Notes under the pieces: generated by a model
Told to the model about the DNA's origin: nothing
Seen by the model: only the letters and a program-made list of their open reading frames with translations
Database searches by the model: none
Translations under genes and position numbers: made by a program
Shown: piece by piece, positions 33,027 through 41,035 of the stretch
How positions within the stretch are numbered: position 1 is the stretch's first letter
Layout: each line of letters begins with the position of its first letter
Source of the DNA: Prosthecobacter sp.
GTDB lineage: Bacteria; Verrucomicrobiota; Verrucomicrobiia; Verrucomicrobiales; Verrucomicrobiaceae
Direction: 5' to 3'
Assembly (NCBI RefSeq): GCF_029946185.1
Contig: NZ_JAQSEA010000118.1
Coordinates: 1-48,588 of the forward strand
Length of the DNA: 48,588 bases

Positions 33027-34925
33027 TCAAGAACGAGGTTCGGCTTTTTTCGTGCCGGGGCCGCGGGTGCGTTCGGACTTGATGGTAACGGGGGCGAGGC
33101 GGATGGTCTCAACCTGGACCACCACGGGTGGAGAAAGGTTGGATGCATCCTGTGCGGCTACGATTGCAGCCGCTGAGTGTGCTTTACGCATGGAGGCGAT
33201 TTTGGCCTCCAGTTCAGCAAGCTCACGGCGGGCGGCCTCGATCTGACCGGGAAGTGCCCCGTTTGTTGTCGCGTCGGTTTGGGAGGCGTCTTCGTGGTGG
33301 GGCTGGCGACGAGACGGGGCGATTTGCGATCCGCCTTGGGAACTGTCGGACTGTGCGTCGCGGTAGCGCTGTTCGACAGCGGCGAGGCGTTTTCTGCCAT
33401 CGAAAAGCTGCTGTTTCGTTGAGGCAAGATCCTCGTTCAGCTGTTCCAATTCAGCGCGTTTGGCGTCGGTTTCGACGTAGATGTTGGTTTCGGCAGCAAG
33501 TGAGGCGTTGCGTGCTGCGAATTCTGCATTGCGCGCAGCCAGTTTCTTTTCGCATGAGGCGAGCTCTTCCTGCTGACGCCGGAGCGAAGCTTCGGCGGCC
33601 GCGCAACGATGTTCCAATTCAGCACGGTTGGTGTCGGTTTCGACGGCAAGTGAGGCGTTGCGTGCGGTGAGCTCTGCATTGAGCGCTGCCAGTTTCTTTT
33701 CGTATGAGGCGAGCTCTTCTTGGTGACGCTGGAGCGAAGTTTCGGCGGTCGCGCAACGCTGTTCCAATTCTGTGCGGTTGGCGTCGGTTTCGACGGCAAG
33801 TGCGGAGTTGCTTGCGGCGAGTTCTGCATTGCGCGCGGCCAGTTTCTTTTCGCATGAGGCGAGCTCCTCCTGCTGATGCTGGAGCGAAGCTTCGGCGGTC
33901 GCAGCACGCTGCTCCAACTTCATGAGGAGAGATTCGAGATCTCTGATGGAGGCCTCATCACTCTGCTGTTTGGCGCTGAGCGCCGCGCTGGAGGTGCTGA
34001 GCGAGAGATGTTTTGCCTCCTCCTCAACAATGCGCTTTTCATGTTCAATGATCTGCTGGCGCAGGGAGTTTAGAAGTGCCTCGTCCTGTTCGCACTCATC
34101 ACGCACCTGTTTAAGACGGGCGTCGGTCTGCTCTTTTTGAGCGGCCAGATTTTCGATCTGCTGCTGAGCTTCGGCAGCGGTGGCGGTGAGACGCTGGACC
34201 TCAGTGGACTTTTCGTAATGCTGGGTATTGAGGCGTTCGAGGGCGGTGGTTTTATCCGCGTGCTGGCTGGTCAGGGAATTGATAGCTTCCAGCCATTCGC
34301 GGTGTGCGGTCTCGGCCTGCTGCACAGCAGCCTGCGCGGGGGCGAGCTTTTCCTCCTCGGCGGTCAGTGATTCCACGCGGGACAGATGCAGGGAGCGTTC
34401 TTTTTCAGCACGCTTCTCCCACTCCCGCAGCTCTTTTTCAGCGGCAGCGACCTCGGCTTTGAGCCGTGATTTCTCTGCTTCCAATTGGGCCGTGGCTTCC
34501 ACATGGGCGTTGTCGGGAGGTGCCGATGCAGGGGGTGCCGGAGGAGCAAGAGCTTCAGAAACGGGAACTTTAACCGTCGAATTGGAGACTGGAGGCGCTG
34601 CGGGTGTGGCTTTTGCGGGGGGGGGGCTTGTGGCCGGATGTTCAAGATCGAGTGTGCCTACGAGCGGGCCAAAGGCGATGGTGTCGCCATGGAGCAGGGT
34701 GCAGCTGAGCTGGCGCTCACCATTGACGAAAGTGCCTGCTGTGGATTTCAGGTCAAAAACCTGAAGGCTGCCGTCGGCGTTTTCGACGATTTCAGCATGG
34801 TGCGAAGAAATGCGCTCGTCATCGACCACAATGTCATTGTCCTCGTCACGTCCGAGGGTGATGTGTTCCTTGAGAGGAACCACCACTTCTTGTCCGTCTT
34901 CGAGAACGAAAGTGAGTTTGGCCAT
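33027..34925 (-). CDS. FHA domain and long coiled-coil protein (paralogue 1)
   Basis: A 632-residue cytoplasmic protein. Residues 1-95 form an FHA domain, which binds phosphothreonine: GR at 25-26, SSHH at 40-43 and NG at 68-69. A Pro/Ala-rich linker (residues 98-140) follows, coded in part by a run of ten C. Residues about 145-530 are almost continuous coiled coil, including three 50-residue repeats (RCATAETSLQRHQEELASYE and similar). The C-terminus is basic (RTRGPGTKKAEPRS). The N-terminal domain is nearly the same as in the next gene, so the two arose by duplication. A scaffold that docks on phosphorylated partners is plausible; I know of no described function. Confidence 0.85.
   Translation of the reverse strand: MAKLTFVLEDGQEVVVPLKEHITLGRDEDNDIVVDDERISSHHAEIVENADGSLQVFDLKSTAGTFVNGERQLSCTLLHGDTIAFGPLVGTLDLEHPATSPPPAKATPAAPPVSNSTVKVPVSEALAPPAPPASAPPDNAHVEATAQLEAEKSRLKAEVAAAEKELREWEKRAEKERSLHLSRVESLTAEEEKLAPAQAAVQQAETAHREWLEAINSLTSQHADKTTALERLNTQHYEKSTEVQRLTATAAEAQQQIENLAAQKEQTDARLKQVRDECEQDEALLNSLRQQIIEHEKRIVEEEAKHLSLSTSSAALSAKQQSDEASIRDLESLLMKLEQRAATAEASLQHQQEELASCEKKLAARNAELAASNSALAVETDANRTELEQRCATAETSLQRHQEELASYEKKLAALNAELTARNASLAVETDTNRAELEHRCAAAEASLRRQQEELASCEKKLAARNAEFAARNASLAAETNIYVETDAKRAELEQLNEDLASTKQQLFDGRKRLAAVEQRYRDAQSDSSQGGSQIAPSRRQPHHEDASQTDATTNGALPGQIEAARRELAELEAKIASMRKAHSAAAIVAAQDASNLSPPVVVQVETIRLAPVTIKSERTRGPGTKKAEPRS
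33445..33915 (-). repeat. Three 150-bp tandem repeats inside the FHA gene
   Basis: The DNA repeats with a 150-bp period: copies begin near GCAACGATGTTCC (about 33602) and GCAACGCTGTTCC (about 33752), plus a third copy with a short insertion at the low-coordinate end. Each encodes 50 residues of coiled coil. Copy number could vary between strains. Confidence 0.7.
34617..34626 (-). repeat. Ten-base C tract in the coding strand of the FHA gene
   Basis: Ten consecutive G on the plus strand, read as C in the gene, encode the end of Ser100 and Pro101-Pro103, just after the FHA domain. It is the longest mononucleotide run I noticed in the window and is a potential slippage site. Confidence 0.85.
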
Positions 34926-35024
34926 GGGAGATTTTTGCGTTGAAACCGCCGCAGCAAAGTCGATGAAGTGAGTGGAATCAATCAGGCATTTGAATCTGCG
35001 GGAAAATGATGCAGGAACAGGGCC

Positions 35025-37424
35025 TCAAGCTGAGGTTTTTTTGGCCAAACGGTCGATGGCGGCCTCGAAATTCTTGAGCTCGGTGTGGGCGAGGTCGGCC
35101 TGCTGGCGCAGCTCACTGCGCTGGCGCTCCGCTTCAGTGATGTCGATACGCAGTTCGACGAGCTTGTGTTCGAGCTCACCAAGGCGTTCACGCCGCTTTT
35201 CTTCCTCGGCGTGGGATGTTTCGATGGTGGACTGCAAAGCGTGATGGCGCTCCTGATCCTGACGAATTTTAGCCTCAAGATGGCGGGTCTGCTCACGCAG
35301 CATGGCTTCGGCGGCGGGGCTGGCGCGATGGGGTGCTTCATGACGCATACGTTCGAGGCGTATGTGTTCAAGGCGGGATTCCTCGCGCTGGACGCTTTCA
35401 CGCAGGTGGCTGAGGCGTGATTTTAGAGTGGTCTCCTGCGCGAGGACCACTGCCGGGACTCCGCCAGAGCGGGTTTTGCGAGGAGGCTCAGGTTCGACCG
35501 TCACCGGCGGTGCGCTGGGAGGGAGAGGGGCAGGGGTTGCACCCGCCTGCGCTTGGGTGCGTGCGGTGGTGATGAGTTCATGGAGCCCCGCTTTTTCTCT
35601 TTCGATTTCATGCCAGAGGTCGCGCGCCTCGGTGGAATCCCGCGGCAGGGTGGCGAGGCGTGCGTAGAGCAGGTCCATGGCCTCTTTCCATTCACGCAAG
35701 GGCTGAAGATGGGACAGGAGATCCGCCAAGTCTGTGCGTGCGGACTCAAGACTGGAGGCGTGCTGCTGCTGCTGAGCGGCGTGTTCTTTTTCCGCCTCAG
35801 AGACAAGCTGGAAGACTTCCTCGAAACGAGTGCGGTGACTGCGTTCGGAAGCGTCAAGCTGCGTGAGCTCGGCGCGCAGGTCCGCCTCGCGAGCGTGCAG
35901 AACAGCGATGCGGCCCTTCGCGGCGCTTTCCTCAGCTGCGAGTGTCTTCATGACGGGATTCACCTCTGCGATCTGGGCTTCGAGGGCTGCGGAGGTGGTT
36001 TGCACCTTCACAAGCTGCTCTTCTGCGGTGGCAAGCTGCGTCTGGACGACGGTGAGTTTTTGCGCGGTGTCAGCAAGTGCCTGACACTGCTGATCGAGCT
36101 CAGCGTGGCGTGCCTGGGTTTGGGCAAGCTGCTGCGTTTCAGCGGCGAGTTCTGCGCTGCGGGTGGCGAGGTCCTTCTGGCATGCGGCGAGTTGATTCTG
36201 AAGGTGTTGCAAGGACTCTGCGGCGTGCTGCCGTGATACGACGGCCTGCTGGTGGGACTCCTGCAGCGTGGCGATGCTGGATTCGAGATCCTGGACTGCA
36301 GCGGTGGAGCGCTGCTGATCCAGACCCAGCGCTGCAATGGCGGCTGTGAGTGTGGCATGCTGGGCCTCGGCTTCCTGGCAATGCGCACGAGCCTGGACGA
36401 GTTTTTCCTCCGTGCCGGTGAGTTCGTGGATGTGGGCCTCTATCTGAGCGCGGTGGTGGGAGAGCTGCTCGATTTTCTTTTCTGCGGCTTTCAACTGATC
36501 AGCGCGAATCTCGAAAATTTCCCTGCTCTGGTGACTGCGTGTTTCGAGTTCGGCGAGCTGGCGGCGCAGGTCATTTATTGCAGTCTCATCCTGTACGCTC
36601 TCAGCGCGGATTTGATGGAGGTGGGCAAGGGCCTGATCCCGGTGCGTGGCCAGTCCTTCCAACTCATGCCTGGCGGCGATTTCGTCCTGGCCGAGACGCT
36701 GCAAATCGGCGGCTTTCTCCTCATGCTGGGTGGTGAGGCGCTGCAGGGAGGCGGTGTGTTCCTCGTGTCGGGTGGCTAGAGATTGGATGGACTGGAGCCA
36801 CGCGCCATGCGCTGTCTCGGCTTCGTGAACTACGGTCTTGATGGGGGTGAGGCGTTCTTCCTCGGCGCGGAGAGAGTCGATGCGGGCCAGGTGCATGGCA
36901 TGCTCTGCTGCGGACTGTTCCTGCCAGTCGCGGAGCTCTTTCTGCACGGTGTCCAGTTCGGACTGCAGGCGTGCTTTTTCCATTTCAAGCTGTGCGTTGG
37001 AGTCGGGTCTGCCGCCTCTGCTGCGTTTGCGGGTGGCGATTTTGCCGGCTTGGACCGGCTGGTGGATGGTGACAGCCTGGGTGACATCTTCTGCCGCCGC
37101 CGGGGCGAGAGCGGGGGAGTTGCCGTTGGCTGGATGATCGGTGAAATCAATCACGGCGGTCAGGGGGCCGAAAGTCAGCTCGTCTCCATGGCGGATGGTG
37201 CGGCTGCGCACGCGCTCGCCGTTGACGAAGGTGCCGGCGGTGGAGTTGGAATCAAACAACTGGATGGTGCCGTCCGCATTGTGGACCAGTTCGGCATGGC
37301 GTTTTGAGATACGGTCGTCATCGACGACGACATCGTTGTCGTCGCCACGCCCGATCGTGATGTGCTCTGCCAGGGGGACCACGACTTCCTGGCCGTCATC
37401 GAGTACAAAAGTGAGTTTTGCCAT
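35025..37424 (-). CDS. FHA domain and long coiled-coil protein (paralogue 2)
   Basis: A 799-residue cytoplasmic protein with the same plan as its neighbour. The FHA domain (residues 1-95) has GR at 25-26, SKRH at 40-43 and NG at 68-69, and differs from paralogue 1 at about a third of the positions. A linker with KRSRGG is followed by some 500 residues of coiled coil with long Leu/Glu/Gln heptads, a Pro-rich break near TPAPLPPSAPPVTVEPEPP, and a second coiled coil to the end. There is no membrane segment or enzyme domain. It lies 99 bases upstream of paralogue 1 on the same strand and is divergent from the DNA glycosylase gene. The function is unknown; a phosphothreonine-directed scaffold is the natural guess. 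Confidence 0.85.
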   Translation of the reverse strand: MAKLTFVLDDGQEVVVPLAEHITIGRGDDNDVVVDDDRISKRHAELVHNADGTIQLFDSNSTAGTFVNGERVRSRTIRHGDELTFGPLTAVIDFTDHPANGNSPALAPAAAEDVTQAVTIHQPVQAGKIATRKRSRGGRPDSNAQLEMEKARLQSELDTVQKELRDWQEQSAAEHAMHLARIDSLRAEEERLTPIKTVVHEAETAHGAWLQSIQSLATRHEEHTASLQRLTTQHEEKAADLQRLGQDEIAARHELEGLATHRDQALAHLHQIRAESVQDETAINDLRRQLAELETRSHQSREIFEIRADQLKAAEKKIEQLSHHRAQIEAHIHELTGTEEKLVQARAHCQEAEAQHATLTAAIAALGLDQQRSTAAVQDLESSIATLQESHQQAVVSRQHAAESLQHLQNQLAACQKDLATRSAELAAETQQLAQTQARHAELDQQCQALADTAQKLTVVQTQLATAEEQLVKVQTTSAALEAQIAEVNPVMKTLAAEESAAKGRIAVLHAREADLRAELTQLDASERSHRTRFEEVFQLVSEAEKEHAAQQQQHASSLESARTDLADLLSHLQPLREWKEAMDLLYARLATLPRDSTEARDLWHEIEREKAGLHELITTARTQAQAGATPAPLPPSAPPVTVEPEPPRKTRSGGVPAVVLAQETTLKSRLSHLRESVQREESRLEHIRLERMRHEAPHRASPAAEAMLREQTRHLEAKIRQDQERHHALQSTIETSHAEEEKRRERLGELEHKLVELRIDITEAERQRSELRQQADLAHTELKNFEAAIDRLAKKTSA

Positions 37425-37526
37425 GGTTGTGGAAGAAATCGAGGCTGCGGGAAATTAGAATCAAATCCGATTTTGAGTGCTGAATCAATCTTGCATTTTT
37501 TTCGATGTCGCAATCCTGTCCCCGCC

Positions 37527-38141
37527 ATGCATTCTGAAGCTGAAGCTCATCTCTCCAAGCGCTGCTCTGTCATGCGCCGGCTGATCAAGTCGCATGGCCC
37601 ATGCCTGCTGGTGCCGCTGAAGAGGTCGCCGTACGAAGCGCTGGTCAGCGCGGTGGCGCACCAGCAGTTGCATGCGAATGCGGCGGAGGCGATCCTGCGC
37701 CGCTTCAAGGCGTTGTTTCCGAATACGCGCTTCCCCCGGCCAGAACAGGTGATGGAAGCGAGCGATGAGGCCCTGCGTGGCTGCGGCTTTTCCATGGGCA
37801 AGATTCTTGCCATTAGTGATATTGCCGCGAAGACGATCAGCGGGCAGATCCCGAAGCGCGCGGCGGCGCTGAAGCTGGATGATGAGGAATTGATCGAACG
37901 GCTCGTCGCGGTGCGTGGGGTGGGCCGCTGGACGGTGGAGATGCTGCTGATCTTCACTCTTGGCAGGCCGGACGTGTTTCCCAGTGATGACTTCGGCGTG
38001 CGCAGCGGCTGGCGTGTGGCGAAGAAGCTCGATGAGATGCCGAAGCCGAAGGAATTTCGCGCCTTGGCGGAACGCTGGCAGCCGCATCGTACCCTGGCTG
38101 AGTGGTATCTGTGGCGCGCGGCGGATGCCGCAAAGGTCTGA
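37527..38141 (+). CDS. DNA-3-methyladenine glycosylase, AlkA-like
   Basis: A 204-residue protein of the HhH-GPD superfamily, the short AlkA-type that lacks the N-terminal domain of E. coli AlkA. Its helix-hairpin-helix reads LVAVRGVGRWTVEMLLIFTLG, followed by DVFPSDDFGVRSG, which holds the catalytic aspartate. AVAHQQLHANAAEAILRRF is the usual early helix. It removes alkylated bases such as 3-methyladenine in base-excision repair. ATG 37527 is preferred: the upstream in-frame part overlaps the 102-bp gap shared with the divergent FHA gene and looks non-coding. It is 55 bases before the helicase gene and may be transcribed with it. Confidence 0.9.
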   Translation: MHSEAEAHLSKRCSVMRRLIKSHGPCLLVPLKRSPYEALVSAVAHQQLHANAAEAILRRFKALFPNTRFPRPEQVMEASDEALRGCGFSMGKILAISDIAAKTISGQIPKRAAALKLDDEELIERLVAVRGVGRWTVEMLLIFTLGRPDVFPSDDFGVRSGWRVAKKLDEMPKPKEFRALAERWQPHRTLAEWYLWRAADAAKV

Positions 38142-38196
38142 GGGCCGGGGATGTAGGGAAGAAACGTGTCGTTGCTAATCACCCTTTCGGCGGTTA

Positions 38197-39666
38197 ATGG
38201 CACGGATGCCTTTTAAAGCTCTCGGCCTCGATCCGAACATCCTCACTGCAATTCAAGAAGCCGGTTACACGGAGCCTACCCCTATTCAAGCTGCGGCGAT
38301 TCCGGTGGTGATTGCGGGTGGAGATGTCATTGGCATTGCACAGACGGGGACCGGCAAGACGGCGGCCTTCACATTGCCGATCCTGACCCGCCTGACATCG
38401 AATCCGGTTCCTCAGGGGCAACGCCGCCGGACGCGGGTGCTTGTGCTGGCACCGACGCGTGAGCTTGTGGCGCAGATTGAGGAGAATGTGATGGCCTACG
38501 CGAGACATCTGCCGCTGAAGATTGCCAAGATCTATGGCGGTGTGGGCGAGAAGCCGCAGAAGGACGCGCTGCGCGCCGGAAGTGACATCGTGATCGCCTG
38601 CCCGGGCCGTTTGCTTGATTTGATGGAGCAACGCTGTGCGGATTTCTCCCAGCTCGAATACCTTGTGCTGGATGAGGCTGACCGCATGCTGGACATGGGC
38701 TTCCTGCCGGACATCCGCCGCGTTATCAATCAACTGCCGAAGAAGCGGCAGACGCTGATGTTTTCCGCCACGCTCTCGAAGGAGATCGAAACCCTGACGC
38801 ATGAATTCCAGCGTGCGCCGAAGATTGTGCAGATCGGCAAGCGGGCGAATCCTGCGGAGTCGGTGACCCAGCTTGTCTATGAAGTACACAAGCATCTCAA
38901 GATGCCGCTGCTTTCACACCTCCTGCAGGATGAAAAGATGCAGATGGTGCTGGTCTTCAGCCGAACGAAGCATGGTGCAGACAAGATCGCCAAGAAGCTT
39001 GAATCAACCGGCGTGAAGTGCGCGACTCTGCATGCCAACCGCTCGCAAAACCAGCGTCTGCGCGCGCTGGATGATTTCAAGACGGGCACGGTGCGAGTGC
39101 TTGTGGCCACGGATATTGCTGCGCGCGGTATCGATGTGGATGGCATCTCTCACGTGGTGAATTTCGACTTCCCGCACATCGTGGAAGATTATGTGCACCG
39201 CATTGGCCGCACGGGCCGTGCGCAGGCCATCGGCGATGCGATTAGCTTTGTCTCACCTGATGAGCAGCCTGATGTGCGCAAACTGGAGCGCTTTATCAAT
39301 CGTGGTCTGGTGCGTAAAAAGGCAGAAGGCTTTGATTACAATGCCGCGCCTCAGCCTATCAGCGATGACCGGCCTGAACGCCGTGAGCAACGCAGCTTCC
39401 AGCAACGCCGTCCGCAAGGACAGGGCGGGCCGCCAAGAGGCGGGCAGGGTGGAGGTCGCTCAGGTGGTGGTGGTGGTCAAGGTGGAGGACGTTCCGGTGG
39501 TCAAGGAGGCCAGGGCGGCCAAGGTGGTGGTGGCGGACGTCAGGGCGGTGGCGGCGAGCGTCGCTCTTCGTCGGGCGCAGCGCCCCGGCAGCCAGCTCAG
39601 ATGCCTCAACAAAACACCTCTCCTGACGGCGCACGGGGGCTGTGGAAGCGGCTGACGGGACGGTAG
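38197..39666 (+). CDS. DEAD-box RNA helicase, RhlE-like
   Basis: A 489-residue ATP-dependent RNA helicase. In order: Q motif (FKALGLDPNILTAIQEAGYTEPTPIQ), AQTGTGKT (48-55), PTREL (86-90), DEAD (159-162), SAT, and in the second domain ATDIAARGIDV and HRIGRTGR. The last 80 residues are a Gly/Gln/Arg-rich tail (GGQGGGRSGGGGGQGGGR and similar), which in such helicases gives non-specific RNA binding and can promote condensation. The core resembles RhlE, used in ribosome assembly and RNA decay. ATG 38197 is used; ATG 38206 is an alternative. No cold-shock element is evident upstream. Confidence 0.93.
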   Translation: MARMPFKALGLDPNILTAIQEAGYTEPTPIQAAAIPVVIAGGDVIGIAQTGTGKTAAFTLPILTRLTSNPVPQGQRRRTRVLVLAPTRELVAQIEENVMAYARHLPLKIAKIYGGVGEKPQKDALRAGSDIVIACPGRLLDLMEQRCADFSQLEYLVLDEADRMLDMGFLPDIRRVINQLPKKRQTLMFSATLSKEIETLTHEFQRAPKIVQIGKRANPAESVTQLVYEVHKHLKMPLLSHLLQDEKMQMVLVFSRTKHGADKIAKKLESTGVKCATLHANRSQNQRLRALDDFKTGTVRVLVATDIAARGIDVDGISHVVNFDFPHIVEDYVHRIGRTGRAQAIGDAISFVSPDEQPDVRKLERFINRGLVRKKAEGFDYNAAPQPISDDRPERREQRSFQQRRPQGQGGPPRGGQGGGRSGGGGGQGGGRSGGQGGQGGQGGGGGRQGGGGERRSSSGAAPRQPAQMPQQNTSPDGARGLWKRLTGR

Positions 39667-39766
39667 GAGTCCCTTAGATTGCGTGTGTTTGGCTTCATGT
39701 GATTTTTCAATCATATGGATGCCACTGCGTCAAACGGCCCGAAGCTGGGGACGTTCGTGAGCTAGG

Positions 39767-39817
39767 GTGTTTGCCACACGCTCACAGACGGACGGGCTGT
39801 CGCCACATCCGTCCTAC
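39767..39817. repeat. 3'-end structured repeat, copy B
   Basis: These 51 bases match 9856-9906 at 43 positions. They end 5 bases past the stop codon of the SGNH hydrolase gene, as copy A does for the M3 peptidase gene. On the minus strand GACGGA and TCCGTC pair around the invariant centre TGTGGCGACAGCCCG. GTGAGC (39757-39762) also pairs with GCTCAC (39780-39785). Confidence 0.7.
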
Positions 39818-39822
39818 GCCGG

Positions 39823-40929
39823 TCACTTTGCGAACCAGCTTTTTGCCAGCGGATTGGTGGCGAAGAATTCGAGCAACTGCTTGGCGACTTTTTCGCGGCC
39901 GCTGTTGCTGGGGTGGGTGCCGTCGGGGCCGAAGTCGTCTTTGGTGTATTTGAGGTCGTCGAGTTTGCGACCTTTTTCGCCGTCTGCCCAGAGATAGGGG
40001 CCCCAGAGGAGGAGGGGTGACTTACTGAGGGCGAGGGAATCATCTCCGCCCATCTGCTGCTGAATGAGGTGACGCACGGCGAAGGCCCCCTCATACGCAT
40101 AGGGTTCGGGATTGAGGCCGGTGTTGGCATAGCCGGCGTAGATGCGGCTGCCGAGATAGGCGATGCGGAGATTGGGGAAGCGCTCTTTGAGAAGGTGCAG
40201 GACTTTGAGGGTGTCGGCCTCCAGCGTGGCCAGGTGTTCGGTCTTGGAGCCGGAGGGGCCGGCGTTGGCGAGCTTGACCCAGGCAACTTGGACCTGCTGC
40301 GGGCTGACTTCCGCACGTTGCAGGCGGTTCATGGCTTCAGGCCACGGGCGGCCTTCAGGCTGGGCCCAGGCGGCCATGGTTTGACCGCCTTGGGCGCAAT
40401 CCACGATGGTGAGTTTGTCGGACTTGCGCGGGTCTTTGTCGGCGATGCCTTTGAAGAAGGAGAACTCCTGGGTGGCGTTGGACATGCTGACGGAGACGAG
40501 TGCGATCTTGCCGCTGTCGGACGGTTTGCCTGCGGCATCGAGCGGTTTGATCTGGGCGAGTGAGTCAGCGGCTGATTTTTTCAACGCCTCGGGTTGTTCG
40601 TTGTTGCCTTTGCCGTAGAGGCCGCCGTCCTCGCCTTCATACGATTCACTGGCGGCCATGTCCGTGAGGGGCTTGAGTGTGTCAGGCGCTTTGCGTTGAT
40701 TGGTTGGGTGGCCGCCGCCACCTGGACGACTGCCACCGCCTTTGCGGGCTTCCTTGGCTTTGTTGAGGTAGGACTGCTCCTCGGGACTTAGCTTTTCGCC
40801 GCGTTGCTCGCGTTGGTAGAGCTGCTTGGCTTTGTCCCAGTCGATGGGGGCGCTGGTGGTCTGGCCGAACAATGAAATGCCGCCGAGGAGGAGCACAGCG
40901 AAGAAGGGAAGGCGAACGATGGTCTTCAT
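39823..40929 (-). CDS. Secreted SGNH/GDSL-type hydrolase-like protein
   Basis: A 368-residue exported protein with a signal peptide (MKTIVRLPFFAVLLLGGISLFGQ). Residues about 30-80 are a charged, Gly-rich segment with the EF-hand-like spacing seen in PVC secreted proteins. The main part resembles SGNH hydrolases: the C-terminal DGTHPSNSGREKVAKQLLEFF carries the catalytic Asp and His, but the usual GDSL block is replaced by SVSMSNATQEF, whose serine is the candidate nucleophile. The substrate is unknown; a carbohydrate or plant-polymer ester is likely in this group. It diverges from the MHS transporter gene with 106 bases between starts, and copy B of the structured repeat follows its stop. Confidence 0.8.
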   Translation of the reverse strand: MKTIVRLPFFAVLLLGGISLFGQTTSAPIDWDKAKQLYQREQRGEKLSPEEQSYLNKAKEARKGGGSRPGGGGHPTNQRKAPDTLKPLTDMAASESYEGEDGGLYGKGNNEQPEALKKSAADSLAQIKPLDAAGKPSDSGKIALVSVSMSNATQEFSFFKGIADKDPRKSDKLTIVDCAQGGQTMAAWAQPEGRPWPEAMNRLQRAEVSPQQVQVAWVKLANAGPSGSKTEHLATLEADTLKVLHLLKERFPNLRIAYLGSRIYAGYANTGLNPEPYAYEGAFAVRHLIQQQMGGDDSLALSKSPLLLWGPYLWADGEKGRKLDDLKYTKDDFGPDGTHPSNSGREKVAKQLLEFFATNPLAKSWFAK

Positions 40930-41035
40930 GGTGGGAGGCTTCAACACCGGTGGTGGGGATTGGATGCGGGGCGGGCAAAAAGCTTTTCGTCTTGTCATCT
41001 GCCCGCCAAGCCTTCAGCCTGTCCGGCTTCCGCCC

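Noticed and set aside
33445-33915. CRISPR-like array
   Set aside because: The 150-bp units are coding and adjacent without spacers, so they are coiled-coil repeats.
37425-37526. Defined promoter pair between FHA paralogue 2 and the DNA glycosylase
   Set aside because: The gap is AT-rich and must hold promoters, but no -35/-10 pair stood out enough to list.
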